Shown: positions 53,210-62,559 of the stretch, one piece after another | Layout: each line of letters begins with the position of its first letter | Numbering within the stretch: position 1 is the stretch's first letter | DNA from: Sphingomonas sp. PR090111-T3T-6A | Lineage (GTDB): Bacteria; Pseudomonadota; Alphaproteobacteria; Sphingomonadales; Sphingomonadaceae | NCBI RefSeq assembly: GCF_000383095.1 | Contig: NZ_AORL01000021.1 | Coordinates: 1,099,285 to 1,163,284 of the forward strand | Direction of reading: 5' to 3' | DNA length: 64,000 nucleotides | The notes under the pieces: generated by a model | The model's database searches: none | What the model was told of the DNA's origin: nothing | Seen by the model: the letters and a program-made list of their open reading frames with translations, nothing else | Program-made: the position numbers and the translations under genes

Positions 53210-55232
53210 AGCGCAGGCCCACCTTGTAATCGCCGAGCCCGCCCAGCGCCGCCGCCTCGATGAAGTCGATGCGCGCGCGCGGGTTCGCGAGATCGAAGAC
53301 GAAGAAGGCGCAGAGGCCGATGCCGAGATCGCGGCTGGGCTCCAGCTCGTTCCCCTCCTCGTCCTCGACCGACACTTCCTCCGTGTTGCTGACGATATGG
53401 AGCAGCACGTCGCGATCCTCGTCCGCCGCCGGCAGATCGAAGAAGGCCCATTTCCGCACCTTCGGATCGAGCGCCCCGGTCGCCAGCACGCCGTCGGACG
53501 AGCTGATGCTGTATTTCGTCACATGGTTCGGCAGCGCCATCAGCTCGATGCCGATCCGCGCAGCGCCCGCCGGCACGCGCAGCAGCAGCTCGCCACCGCC
53601 CGGCCGCGTCCAGCAGCCCGCATCCTCCAGACGCCACCAGCCGTTGCCGTGGCGGAACAACTCGGCCGAGCCGATGCCGACCCGCGCCGTCCGCTCACGA
53701 TTGCGCATCATCGGATAATAGCCGGGCTCGGCGACCGGGGTGCGCCACAGATGCTCGGTCCCGTCCGCGCGGGCGGCGAACTCGCCCACCCGCCGCTCGA
53801 CATCGGCCGCCACCTCACGCCATGTCCGCGCCACGAAGCGCTGCGCGATCGCCTGCTCCTTCGACGCGCGGAAGCCATCGTCGAACATCATCTGCTCCAG
53901 CGCGGCGACGAAGCTCGTCACCGAACCGGTCTCGAACTCCACCGAGAAGCCGCCGCCCGCCTGTGGCAGCGACGAGTTGTTCGCCACCACCGGCACCTTG
54001 CCGTGGCAGAGCGATTCCGTCACCGGCAGGCCCCAACCCTCATAAAGGCTCGGATAGATGGTGAAGAGGCAGTTGCGGTACAGCGCCTCCAGCTCGGCGT
54101 CGTTCACCTTGTCGAGGATGGTGACCTTCTCGATCAGGTCCGGACTCATCTCCCGGCGGGCATAAGCGACGTCCCAGCCGAAGCCCTTCTTGCCGACGCA
54201 GACGAGCTGCGGAATCTTGTCCTTGCCGTGGCGGGTGAAGAGCTTCTGCCACGCCTCGAACGCCGCGACCTGGTTCTTGCGCGCCTCGACCGTCGAGACG
54301 AACAGCACGAACGAACCCTTGGCGAGACCCCATTTGCCCAGCGACACGTGCGCCGCCTGCGCCTTCACGGCCTCGCCGTTCAGCTCGGCTGCGAGCGGGA
54401 CGACCGCCACCTGCTCGGACGGGATTTCACGGCCGAGATCGCCCGCCAGACGGATCAGGTCCGCCTTGGTTGATTCCGACACGGCGAGGAAGAAGTCCGC
54501 ATGTTGCAGCACGCCGACCAGCCAGTCGATGAACTCATGGACCAGCTCGATATTGCAATAGTCCGGCAGCATCGCCGGGATCATGTCGTGGATCAGCGGC
54601 ACATAACGGATTTGCGAGGCGATCTTCGCCTGGCGGATGTACATGAAATAATTGGGCAGCCACCACGACGTGCCGAGGTTGATGAGCGTGGCGCCCTTGG
54701 GGAAGGCCAGCGCCGGGCCGCTCATCACGATCCCTTCCAGACGCGCGACTTCGTTGCGCCACACGCTCGCCTCGGGATCACCCCCCGCTATGCTGAGTTC
54801 GCAGACGCTGCGGAACGGCGCGACCGGCACCGCCAGCCACTCGTCGCGCGTCTCCGAGAAGCGGCAGAGCGTGATCGCCCAGTCGCCCGGCGCATCGAGC
54901 AGATTGAGGATGGTGTTGATCTGCACGCGCTGGATGCCGGTCGGCAGGCGGTTGTGCGGATAATAGCCGAGCAGGTCGGACACGTCGAAGAAGAAGGCCT
55001 TGCCCGTGCCGGTCGCGCGCGGGCCGTCGGTCACCTCGCCGGCCAGACGGTGAAGGAGCTGCTGCGCCTCCTTCAGGCTCTCGGCTGCGTCGGCGGGCAG
55101 CGTGGCGGTGCCGGCGTCCAGCTCGAACGCCATGCGGCCCAGCGAATCCCGCGCCGTCTGCACTGCCTCCAGCAGGCTCTGCGCGCCGTTCACGGCGTGG
55201 GAGTCGTTTTCGATCGGCATAGTCCTGAACAT
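53205..55232 (-). CDS. Glycosyltransferase with C-terminal beta-rich module, paralogue A
   Basis: 675 residues. After a helical N-terminus (about 1-85) comes FFFDVSDLLGYYPHNRLPTGIQRVQINTIL, then LIHDMIPAMLPDY and the donor half FVSTVEARKNQVAAFEAW with YPSLYEGWGLPVTESL. The last 170 residues form a second part, WWRLEDAGCWTRPGGGEL and LLRVPAG, shared with the gene at 55443. The two genes are divergent paralogues whose conserved motifs are nearly identical. MFRTMPIE has two in-frame ATGs, at 55232 and 55220; the choice is uncertain. The gene is convergent with the methyltransferase. Confidence 0.87.
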   Translation of the reverse strand: MFRTMPIENDSHAVNGAQSLLEAVQTARDSLGRMAFELDAGTATLPADAAESLKEAQQLLHRLAGEVTDGPRATGTGKAFFFDVSDLLGYYPHNRLPTGIQRVQINTILNLLDAPGDWAITLCRFSETRDEWLAVPVAPFRSVCELSIAGGDPEASVWRNEVARLEGIVMSGPALAFPKGATLINLGTSWWLPNYFMYIRQAKIASQIRYVPLIHDMIPAMLPDYCNIELVHEFIDWLVGVLQHADFFLAVSESTKADLIRLAGDLGREIPSEQVAVVPLAAELNGEAVKAQAAHVSLGKWGLAKGSFVLFVSTVEARKNQVAAFEAWQKLFTRHGKDKIPQLVCVGKKGFGWDVAYARREMSPDLIEKVTILDKVNDAELEALYRNCLFTIYPSLYEGWGLPVTESLCHGKVPVVANNSSLPQAGGGFSVEFETGSVTSFVAALEQMMFDDGFRASKEQAIAQRFVARTWREVAADVERRVGEFAARADGTEHLWRTPVAEPGYYPMMRNRERTARVGIGSAELFRHGNGWWRLEDAGCWTRPGGGELLLRVPAGAARIGIELMALPNHVTKYSISSSDGVLATGALDPKVRKWAFFDLPAADEDRDVLLHIVSNTEEVSVEDEEGNELEPSRDLGIGLCAFFVFDLANPRARIDFIEAAALGGLGDYKVGLRF

Positions 55233-55442
55233 TCCCGCTGAATGCGTGGGTTCCGCCCGCTCCCGGCCCCGCTCCGCATATTGCTTTCAACCCGGCCATC
55301 CACGAAGGCCTTGCGAAACTCAAGTGGGTTGACGCCACTTACCCTCATTCTCAGGACGAAGCGCCGCGAGGCGCGTTGGCATGGCCCGCCGCCCGGTATA
55401 CACCGCCCCCGCGCGCACCCCGAAGGACAGAAACCGCCGGTC

Positions 55443-57854
55443 ATGAAGTTCGAGCTGAAGATCAAGAAATCCGCTGGCGTGGCCGTCACCCCGCGCGTCC
55501 ATCGGACGATCGCCCGCGGCAACCGCGCCCGCAACAGCGGCGACTGGTCCGGCGCGGCCGACGCCTATCGCGCGGCGCTGGCGGAGGATTCCTCGCTCTT
55601 TCACATCTGGATGCAGCTCGGCCATTCGCTTGCCGAATGCCATCGCATCGACGAAGGCGTGGAGGCCTACAAGTCCGCCGCCGCGCTCAGGCCGGACAGC
55701 GCGGAACCCTATCTCCATCTCGGCCACATCTCGAAGCGCGGCGGGCGCCACCCCGACGCGACGCGCTATTACGCCAGCGGCCTCCTCCGGCAGGGCCATG
55801 CGGAGGAACTGGAGGAAGAGGTCTTCCACGCCATCCGCCGCGTCGCGAACATGTCGCCCGCGCTCGTGCGCGCGGTGATCCGTCACGAGGAGCAGGCCGC
55901 CGCCCGTCCGACCGAGCCCGCCGCAAGCGCCGCCGCCGATCTCGACGCGGCGATGCGCCGCCTCGGCCAGAAGGCCAGTTCGGAGGATCTGCGCACGCTC
56001 GCCGCCGCGCGCGAGGCGCTCGATCATGTCGGGTGGGCCGAGGCCCCGGCATCGGCCAGCCAGCGCCCGCTGGTGTTCGACCTGACCGACCTCATCGCCC
56101 ATTTCCGCCACAGCCGCCTGCCCACCGGCATCCAGCGCGTGCAGATCGAGGTGCTCGCCACCGCGCTCAAGACGCATGGCCGCGAGATGGTCGGCATCTG
56201 CTGCTTCATCGACGGGCGCGATCACTGGATCGAAATCCCCGTCCCGATGTTCCTCGAACTCGCCTATCTCGCCACCTCGGGCAGCGACGCGAACGATCCG
56301 GCGTGGCAGTTCCTGCGCGCCCGCCTCTTCTTCCACCTCGCGGTGGACGGGCATTATGCGCTCCCGGACAAGGCGATCCTCGTCAATCTCGGCACGTCGT
56401 GGTGGATCTACGACTATTACCGGATGGTGCGCGACGCCAAGGAGCGGCAGGGGATCAGCTACATCCCCTTCATCCACGATTTCATCCCGATCATGGCGCC
56501 CGAGCATGTCGTGCGCGGCGTGATCGAGGATTATGTGAGCTGGCTGGTCGGCGTGTTCCAGCACGCGGACCTGTTCCTCGTGAACTCGCAGTCCACCCGG
56601 CGCGACCTGCTGCGCGTCGCCGAGCGGCTCGGCCATGAGGTGCCGGAGAACCGCGTCGAGGTCGTGCCGCTCGACGCCGACTTCCGCCGCCCCTCGTCCC
56701 ATCCGCTGCCGGCCTCCGCGCTGGCGCAATGGGGGCTGGAGGACACGCCCTACGCGCTGTTCGTCTCGACGATCGAATCCCGCAAGAACCATCTCCTCGC
56801 CTTCGAGGCCTGGGCCGAGCTGCTGCGCCGCCATGGCAAGGCGAAGGTGCCGAGGCTGGTCTGCGTCGGCCGCAACGGGTGGCTGAACGACCATATCTTC
56901 GCGCGCCTCAACGCGAACGCGGAGCTGCGCGCGCATGTCACGATCATCCATCAGGCGTCGGACGAGGAGCTGGCGCTGTTCTATCGCTCCTGCGAGTTCA
57001 CCGTCTATCCGAGCCATTATGAAGGCTGGGGCCTGCCGATCACGGAATCGCTCTGCTACGGCAAGGTGCCGGTGATCGCCGACAACAGCTCGCTGCCCGA
57101 GGCGGGCGCCGGCTTCGCGCTGGTGTTCGAGGACGACAGCGCCAAAGGGCTGGTCGAGGCGGTCGAGAAGGTGGCCTTCGATGCCGAATGGCGCACCGCG
57201 CGCGAGGCGGAGATCCGTGCCGGCTTCACGCCCCGCACCTGGACGCAGGTGGCCGGCCAGATCAGCGACGCGCTGGAGCGGTTCGCCGGCGAGGGCGAAG
57301 GCTCGGCGCCCGTCGCCCGCCCCGTCTCGCTCGGCGCCTATTATCCGGTGAGCCTGTATCGCGACACGCCGATCTGGCGCGGGCTCGCCAGCGGCGAGAT
57401 TTTCCGCACCGGCGAGGGCTGGCTCTGGCCGGAAACGAGCGGCTGCCGCACCCGCCCCGACGGCGGCGAGCTGCGCATGGACCTGCCCGCCGGAAACGTG
57501 CCGCTGCGCCTCTATCTCCGCCTGCGTGGGCTGGCGGCGGCGTCCTCCGCCTTCGAGATCATCGTCGACGGCACGGTGATCGCGTGCGGCCGCCTCGACG
57601 CCGGCACCACGCGCTGGATCGGCGGCGACGTGCCCGAAGGCGCGCGGAGCAGCCTCACCGTGCTCGTCCGTGGCGACACGAGCGAGACCATCACCATGTC
57701 CACCGGCGGCACCGACAAGCAGCACGCCGCGTCGATCGCCGTGATCGGCTTCGCGCTGTGCGAGAGGGACGATGAGGAGGCTCGCGCCCGCTTCATCGAG
57801 GCGGCGGCGTTCGGCAGCATCGAGCAGGCCAGCGCCTATCGCCGCCAGGCCTGA
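55443..57854 (+). CDS. TPR glycosyltransferase with C-terminal beta-rich module, paralogue B
   Basis: 803 residues from ATG 55443 (MKFELKIKK); the frame is open 67 codons upstream, but without family features. TPR helices cover about 25-130 (SGAADAYRAALAEDSSLFHIWMQLGHSL), like the protein at 46251. The transferase part has VFDLTDLIAHFRHSRLPTGIQRVQIEVL, LVNLGTSWWIYDYY, PFIHDFIPIM and YPSHYEGWGLPITESLCYG. The C-terminal region from about 635 has IFRTGEGWLWPETSGCRTRP and GELRMDLPAGN, as in paralogue A. Together with paralogue A it probably adds related sugars to one glycan (inference). The next gene starts convergent only 6 bases away. Confidence 0.86.
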   Translation: MKFELKIKKSAGVAVTPRVHRTIARGNRARNSGDWSGAADAYRAALAEDSSLFHIWMQLGHSLAECHRIDEGVEAYKSAAALRPDSAEPYLHLGHISKRGGRHPDATRYYASGLLRQGHAEELEEEVFHAIRRVANMSPALVRAVIRHEEQAAARPTEPAASAAADLDAAMRRLGQKASSEDLRTLAAAREALDHVGWAEAPASASQRPLVFDLTDLIAHFRHSRLPTGIQRVQIEVLATALKTHGREMVGICCFIDGRDHWIEIPVPMFLELAYLATSGSDANDPAWQFLRARLFFHLAVDGHYALPDKAILVNLGTSWWIYDYYRMVRDAKERQGISYIPFIHDFIPIMAPEHVVRGVIEDYVSWLVGVFQHADLFLVNSQSTRRDLLRVAERLGHEVPENRVEVVPLDADFRRPSSHPLPASALAQWGLEDTPYALFVSTIESRKNHLLAFEAWAELLRRHGKAKVPRLVCVGRNGWLNDHIFARLNANAELRAHVTIIHQASDEELALFYRSCEFTVYPSHYEGWGLPITESLCYGKVPVIADNSSLPEAGAGFALVFEDDSAKGLVEAVEKVAFDAEWRTAREAEIRAGFTPRTWTQVAGQISDALERFAGEGEGSAPVARPVSLGAYYPVSLYRDTPIWRGLASGEIFRTGEGWLWPETSGCRTRPDGGELRMDLPAGNVPLRLYLRLRGLAAASSAFEIIVDGTVIACGRLDAGTTRWIGGDVPEGARSSLTVLVRGDTSETITMSTGGTDKQHAASIAVIGFALCERDDEEARARFIEAAAFGSIEQASAYRRQA

Positions 57855-57860
57855 GGTCGG

Positions 57861-58334
57861 TCAGAGCGAGGTCCGCGCCATCTGCCGGAGATAGGAGTCG
57901 GCGGGGTAGGACATCGCTTCCGCCGGCATCCGCTCGTCGCGATCAAGCCGCTTCGCGCCCGCGCGGGCGTGCAGGATATGCTGGCGGATGCGCTCGATCA
58001 GCCCGAGCGCCGCAGGGCGATATTCGCCCCACATCGCTGCCGGCTCCTGCGCGGCCCATTTGCGGGCGTGGGCTCGCATCGCCTCGGCCAGCGCATTGCA
58101 CTCGACGCTCAGCCGCTGCCCGCATTCGACGTCGGCGGCATGGCGGCTCGACAGCAGGGCGTGGAACATCTCTCGATGCGCGAAAAGCTGGTAGGCGGTG
58201 AGCGTCCGGGCCATCCGCATCCGATGATAGTCGAGATGCGCGAAGTCCGTGCCCGATACCGACAGTATCTCCATCTCCGCTGAAACCGTGATGGCGATCA
58301 TCCGTTCAAGATACTCTTCCAGCATGTCCCGCAT
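57861..58334 (-). CDS. Hypothetical helical protein, unknown
   Basis: 157 residues, strongly alpha-helical and charged, with no membrane segment, signal peptide or motif that I can name. Helices include MRDMLEEYLERMIAITVSAEM and RTLTAYQLFAHREMFHALL. GGGAG lies about 7 bases before the ATG. It is convergent with the TPR glycosyltransferase 6 bases away, and no terminator hairpin is seen. Nothing in the context suggests a function. Confidence 0.6.
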   Translation of the reverse strand: MRDMLEEYLERMIAITVSAEMEILSVSGTDFAHLDYHRMRMARTLTAYQLFAHREMFHALLSSRHAADVECGQRLSVECNALAEAMRAHARKWAAQEPAAMWGEYRPAALGLIERIRQHILHARAGAKRLDRDERMPAEAMSYPADSYLRQMARTSL

Positions 58335-58448
58335 GGGCGCGCTCCCGCTGCCTTCGCCGATGCAACCACGAGTATCCCGTTGAGTTGCATGGAAATGCAG
58401 GACAAGCCGCGAATTTCGACCAAAGTCTTTATCCGCCGTTAAGGACGC

Positions 58449-59804
58449 TCACCCCGTCGCCAGCGCCGCCCGGCCCGCCCGCTCCCGCCAGCGCATCAGC
58501 GCGTAGACCGGCAGCGCCGAGGCGAGGAAAGCCAGCCCCCACATCGCCGGCCCCCGGCCCGCGCCCCAAATCGCCCACAACGAGTAAGCCGCCGCCACCG
58601 CCGCTACGCCGTGTAGCGGCCGCGACGCCGGCATCTCACCCCGCCGCTGGAGCAGGATCGCCGCCAGCGCGCTGAACAGATAGGCGAAGAGCGACGCCGT
58701 GGTGGAAAGCAGCGCGATGAAGGTGAACAGCTCCACCATCGATCGCTGGAAGTTCATCAGCATCGTCACCGTCAGCACCACCGCCGAGACGAGATGCGCG
58801 CGCACCGCCGTGCCCTCGGCATTGGTCTTGCCCAGCCAGCGCGGGAAGACGCCGCGCCGCGCCATCACGCCCGGCAACTCACCCTGGAGCAGCACCCAGC
58901 CGTTGAGCGCCCCGAACGCGCTCAGGGCCGCGAAGCCCGCCAGCACCGGGCCGCTATGCGCTCCGACGTGGGCGTCGAGGAAGTCCGCCAGCGGGGCCGG
59001 CGAATGCGCGAGCTGGTCCGCCGGCATCAGCAGCAGCACGGCCGAGCAGAGGCAGAGATAGACGAGCCCGGCAAAGGCCGTCCCAAACAGGGTGGCGCGC
59101 GGGATGGTGCGCGGCGCGTCGATCACCTTGTCCGCCGGCACGGTCGCGGATTCGAGGCCGAGCAGCGCCCACAGCGTCAGCGTCGCCGCGCCCGTCACCG
59201 CGCCGGGATGGATATCCGCCAGCCGCAACGGCGCGACCGGCTCCGCCCCGCCGGCGAACACCGCCGCGGCGACCAGCAGCACGGCGGCAAGCGGCAGCAG
59301 CTTCAGGATCGTCGCCGCGAGCTGCACCCACCCCGCCGAGCGCGCGCCGAGGCAGTTCACCAGCGTCAGCGACCAGATCACGCCGAGGGTGAGCAACGGC
59401 GGCAGGGCGTGCACCTGCCCGATCACCGGGATCAGCACGCTCAGATAGCTCACGCCCGCGACGGCGATGGCCGCATTGCCCACGACGATCGACAGCCAAT
59501 AGGTCCAGGCGATCGCGAAGCCCGCCATCGGGCCGAACGCGGCATGGGTATAGGCATAAGGCCCGCCCGCCTGCGGAAAGGCCCGTGCGAGGCGCGCGAA
59601 GACGAAGGCGATGGTAAGCGCGCCGGCGATCGTCACGATCCAGCCGAGCATCGCATTCCATCCGAACGGCGCGAGGGAGGCTGGCAGCATGAACACGCCC
59701 GAACCGATCATGTTGCCGACGACGAGCGCGCTGCACATCCAGAAGCCGAGCGCGCGGGCCGGTCGCTTCTGCCGACCTGTGCCGTTGCCTGCCTCGTCCG
59801 CCAT
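58449..59804 (-). CDS. APC-superfamily amino acid permease (AdiC-like)
   Basis: 451 residues with about 12 hydrophobic helices. The first helix holds the APC motif LVVGNMIGSGVFMLPASL, and AFPQAGGPYAYTHAAFGPMAGF follows. The GLESATVPADKVIDAPRTIPRATLFGT segment after helix 6 and the general layout are close to basic-amino-acid antiporters such as AdiC and PotE (family knowledge). The substrate is not certain. It is a single gene; no decarboxylase or regulator is adjacent. Confidence 0.87.
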   Translation of the reverse strand: MADEAGNGTGRQKRPARALGFWMCSALVVGNMIGSGVFMLPASLAPFGWNAMLGWIVTIAGALTIAFVFARLARAFPQAGGPYAYTHAAFGPMAGFAIAWTYWLSIVVGNAAIAVAGVSYLSVLIPVIGQVHALPPLLTLGVIWSLTLVNCLGARSAGWVQLAATILKLLPLAAVLLVAAAVFAGGAEPVAPLRLADIHPGAVTGAATLTLWALLGLESATVPADKVIDAPRTIPRATLFGTAFAGLVYLCLCSAVLLLMPADQLAHSPAPLADFLDAHVGAHSGPVLAGFAALSAFGALNGWVLLQGELPGVMARRGVFPRWLGKTNAEGTAVRAHLVSAVVLTVTMLMNFQRSMVELFTFIALLSTTASLFAYLFSALAAILLQRRGEMPASRPLHGVAAVAAAYSLWAIWGAGRGPAMWGLAFLASALPVYALMRWRERAGRAALATG

Positions 59805-59881
59805 CGCGCGCCCCCATCGCTGAGGGCACGAGATTGCACATCCGTATCGCAGTCCGTCAACTCAGGGGAATATGACTGGCC

Positions 59882-60172
59882 TCAGCGCGAGCGCGATTGG
59901 GGGCCACGAGCCGGCGCAACCGCCCCGCGCAGCGCAATGCCGACAAGAAACAGCAGGTCCGCGAAGACGAAGCCCAGCAGCGTCGAGTCCAGCGCACGAG
60001 CGGCAAGCCAGCCGGCGAGGCTCAGCAACGCGACCAGCAGCAGCCCGGTCGCGACACGCCGGATGAGATCAAAGCAGAGGCCCGCCGTGGCCTGAGTCCG
60101 CCGGGAGGGGCGACCGAACGCGGCTGGATCAGCTCCGGTGCAACGCGCTACGGCATAGGCGAACTGGACCAT
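59882..60172 (-). CDS. Small membrane protein, unknown (96 residues)
   Basis: Two hydrophobic segments: VATGLLLVALLSLAGWLAA and LLGFVFADLLFLVGIAL, with a polar N-terminus containing RRTQATAGLCFDLIRR. A full AGGAGG lies 6 bases before the ATG at 60172, which is strong support for translation. Family unknown. It is on the same strand as the permease and the glycosyltransferase at 60300, but with 77- to 127-base gaps, so it may be an independent unit. Confidence 0.65.
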   Translation of the reverse strand: MVQFAYAVARCTGADPAAFGRPSRRTQATAGLCFDLIRRVATGLLLVALLSLAGWLAARALDSTLLGFVFADLLFLVGIALRGAVAPARGPQSRSR

Positions 60173-60299
60173 GACGGGCCTCCTGTCACCGGGCCGGAGG
60201 GGGGAGCGGCTCGGCTGACAAACCGTTCATACTTCGATCGGCCTTTGCGGATCAGCCCGATAGTTTCGACAAAATCGTTCCAGAGTTTCGAACAGCCGA

Positions 60300-61361
60300 T
60301 CAGGCGGCGATCACGAGATCGCCTTCCGTGATCGACGCCAGCCCGGCGAAGAACTGGGCCGTGCAGCGATCCCAGCCATAGCGCCGCCCTTCCGCCACGC
60401 AGTCCTGCCGGTCGAGCAGCAGTGCCTCGCGAATGGCCGTCTCCAGATTTTCATCGAGCACGCCGACCGGACGGCCCGCGCCGCCGGCCATGCCGATGCC
60501 GTCCCGCCCGATGATGTCGAGCGGCCCCTGCACCGGGAAGGCCGCCACCGGAACGCCGCTCGCCAGCGCCTCGATCATCACGAGCCCGAACGTGTCGGTG
60601 AGGCTCGGGAAGACGAACACGTCCGCCGCCGCATAGGCCGCCGCCAGCCGCTCGCCATGCAGCGCGCCGAGGAAGACCACGTCCGGAAAGCGCTTCTCCA
60701 GCATCGCGCGCGCCGGGCCGTCACCCACCACCACCTTGGTGCCGGGCACGCCGGAGCGCAGGAAGGCCTCGATATTCTTCTCCACCGCCACGCGGCCGAC
60801 CGAGAGCTGGATCGGACGCGGCAGGTCCGCCAGTTCGGGCAGGGCCACGAGGCCGGGGGTGAAAAGCGCGAGGTCGACGCCGCGCGACCAGCGATGCGTC
60901 TGCGGCAGGCCGCGCTCCGCCAGTTCCGCGGACAGCGTCTCGGTCGCCGCGAAGACGCGCTCGGCGGGGCCGTGGAAGCGACGGACGATCGGCCAGAACC
61001 AGTTGGCCGGAAGCCGGCTGCGCATCGCCACATAGTCGGGGAAGCGCGTGTGGAAGGAGGTGGTGAACGGCCGCTTCCGATCCATGCACCAGCGCCGCGC
61101 CGCCCAGCCGAGCGGGCCTTCGGTGGCGATGTGGATCGCGTCCGGCGCGAACGCCTTCATCCGCGCCGCCACCGCCCGCCCGCAACCCAGAGCCAGCCGG
61201 ATTTCCGGATAGCTCGGGCACGGCACGGTGGCGAACTGGTCGGGCGTGATCGTCTCGACCACATGCCCCTGCCCGCGCAGCATCGCGACGGTGGTGGTCA
61301 GCGTGCGAACGACGCCATTGACCTGCGGCGCCCAGGCGTCGCTGACCAGCGCGATCCTCAT
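60300..61361 (-). CDS. Glycosyltransferase, family 4 (lipid glycosyltransferase type)
   Basis: 353 residues. It begins MRIALVSDAWAPQVNGVVRTL, the start typical of GT4 enzymes acting on lipid acceptors. The FHTRFPDYV segment, VGRVAVEKNIEAFLRSG, VVVGDGPA, and FPSLTDTFGLVMIEALASGVPVAAF (near 250-274) follow. Its start overlaps the stop of the LpxH-like gene by 4 bases. Known relatives transfer glucose, mannose or uronic acids to diacylglycerol (family knowledge). In sphingomonads a glycosphingolipid role is possible (inference). Confidence 0.88.
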   Translation of the reverse strand: MRIALVSDAWAPQVNGVVRTLTTTVAMLRGQGHVVETITPDQFATVPCPSYPEIRLALGCGRAVAARMKAFAPDAIHIATEGPLGWAARRWCMDRKRPFTTSFHTRFPDYVAMRSRLPANWFWPIVRRFHGPAERVFAATETLSAELAERGLPQTHRWSRGVDLALFTPGLVALPELADLPRPIQLSVGRVAVEKNIEAFLRSGVPGTKVVVGDGPARAMLEKRFPDVVFLGALHGERLAAAYAAADVFVFPSLTDTFGLVMIEALASGVPVAAFPVQGPLDIIGRDGIGMAGGAGRPVGVLDENLETAIREALLLDRQDCVAEGRRYGWDRCTAQFFAGLASITEGDLVIAA

Positions 61362-62311
61362 GCGGGCACGGCCGCGCCGGTGGAGGGCGTCGCGCGGGCG
61401 CCAGTCGCGGCGGCGGCCATCGCCTCGGCGCGCACCTTCTCGGCCCAGTCGATGATCTCCATCCGGCCGTCGAAATGCTCGACCAGCGCGGTGCAGCTCT
61501 CCACCCAGTCGCCGTCGTTATAATAAGTGATGTCGCCGAACTGGCGGATTTCGGCCGAGTGGATATGACCGCACACCACGCCGTCCACGCCGCGATCGGC
61601 GGCGGCATGGGCGACCACTTCCTCATATTTGCCGATGAACTGGACGGCGTTCTTCACGCGCTTTTTCAGATGCGCCGCGAGCGACCAGTAAGGCAGGCCG
61701 AACAGCTTGCGCACCGCGTTCACCAGCCGGTTTGACTTGAGCAGCAACACATAGGCACTGTCGCCGAGGAAGGCGAGCCACTTGGCATAGAGCACGATCG
61801 AGTCGAACTGGTCGCCGTGCAGCACCAGCAGGCGGCGGCCGTCGGCGGTGACGTGGATGTCCTCGGGGATCAGCTCGATCCCGCCGAAGTCGAGACCCAC
61901 GAAATCGCGGAACGCCTCGTCGTGATTGCCCGGCACATAGATGACGCGGGTGCCGCGCTTCACGCGCTTGAGGATGCAGCGCACCACGTCGTTGTGGCGC
62001 GGCGGCCAGTACCAGCCCTTGCGGAGCTGCCACCCGTCGACGATGTCGCCGACCAGATAGAGTGTCTCGCACTCGGTGGACTTCAGGAAGTCGAGCAGCA
62101 GATCGGCGTTGCAGCCGGACGTGCCGAGATGCGTGTCCGAGATCCAGATCGTGCGGAACGGCAGGCGCTGCTTGTGCGGATGCTGATCGCGCTTGTCGCT
62201 CTCATGGATCCAGTCCGGCAGCTTGCGACCGGTGCGCGGTGGCACGCGATCGTGGCGCGGCGCGGGCGGCGACCGGCGGGCCTCGGCGGGGGTATCGGGA
62301 AGGGTCGCCAT
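61358..62311 (-). CDS. LpxH-like metallophosphoesterase
   Basis: 317 residues. The metal-ligand set is complete: WISDTHLGTSG (DxH), GDIVDGW, PGNHDEAF, LHGDQFDS and GHIHSAE. The first 45 residues are a proline/arginine-rich, unstructured-looking extension. LpxH itself hydrolyses UDP-2,3-diacylglucosamine in lipid A synthesis, but this longer subfamily is a relative whose substrate is unproven. The YYNDGDWVESCTALVEHFDG segment is its hallmark. GGAGG 9 bases upstream sets the ATG at 62311. The coupling to a GT4 gene argues for a lipid-glycosylation pathway (inference). Confidence 0.87.
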   Translation of the reverse strand: MATLPDTPAEARRSPPAPRHDRVPPRTGRKLPDWIHESDKRDQHPHKQRLPFRTIWISDTHLGTSGCNADLLLDFLKSTECETLYLVGDIVDGWQLRKGWYWPPRHNDVVRCILKRVKRGTRVIYVPGNHDEAFRDFVGLDFGGIELIPEDIHVTADGRRLLVLHGDQFDSIVLYAKWLAFLGDSAYVLLLKSNRLVNAVRKLFGLPYWSLAAHLKKRVKNAVQFIGKYEEVVAHAAADRGVDGVVCGHIHSAEIRQFGDITYYNDGDWVESCTALVEHFDGRMEIIDWAEKVRAEAMAAAATGARATPSTGAAVPA

Positions 62312-62559
62312 GCGGTGGCCTCCGGAATGAAAATCGCAACCGGCGGCGGCACCCCGCCGTCGTCAGGCCCTATAGCCCCAAATCAAGACTCTGCTGTTGC
62401 CACTTCTTTACGGAATCTTGACTATGGCCAATCACCCAAAAACCGCCCGTCGAACTGTCTTCGAACTGAAACGCGAACATTGCAAAAGCTACGCGGATCG
62501 GACGCTTCTTTGTCGCACATCGGGATCATAGGCGGAGGTCAGGATTCAGGAGGTTGGCG

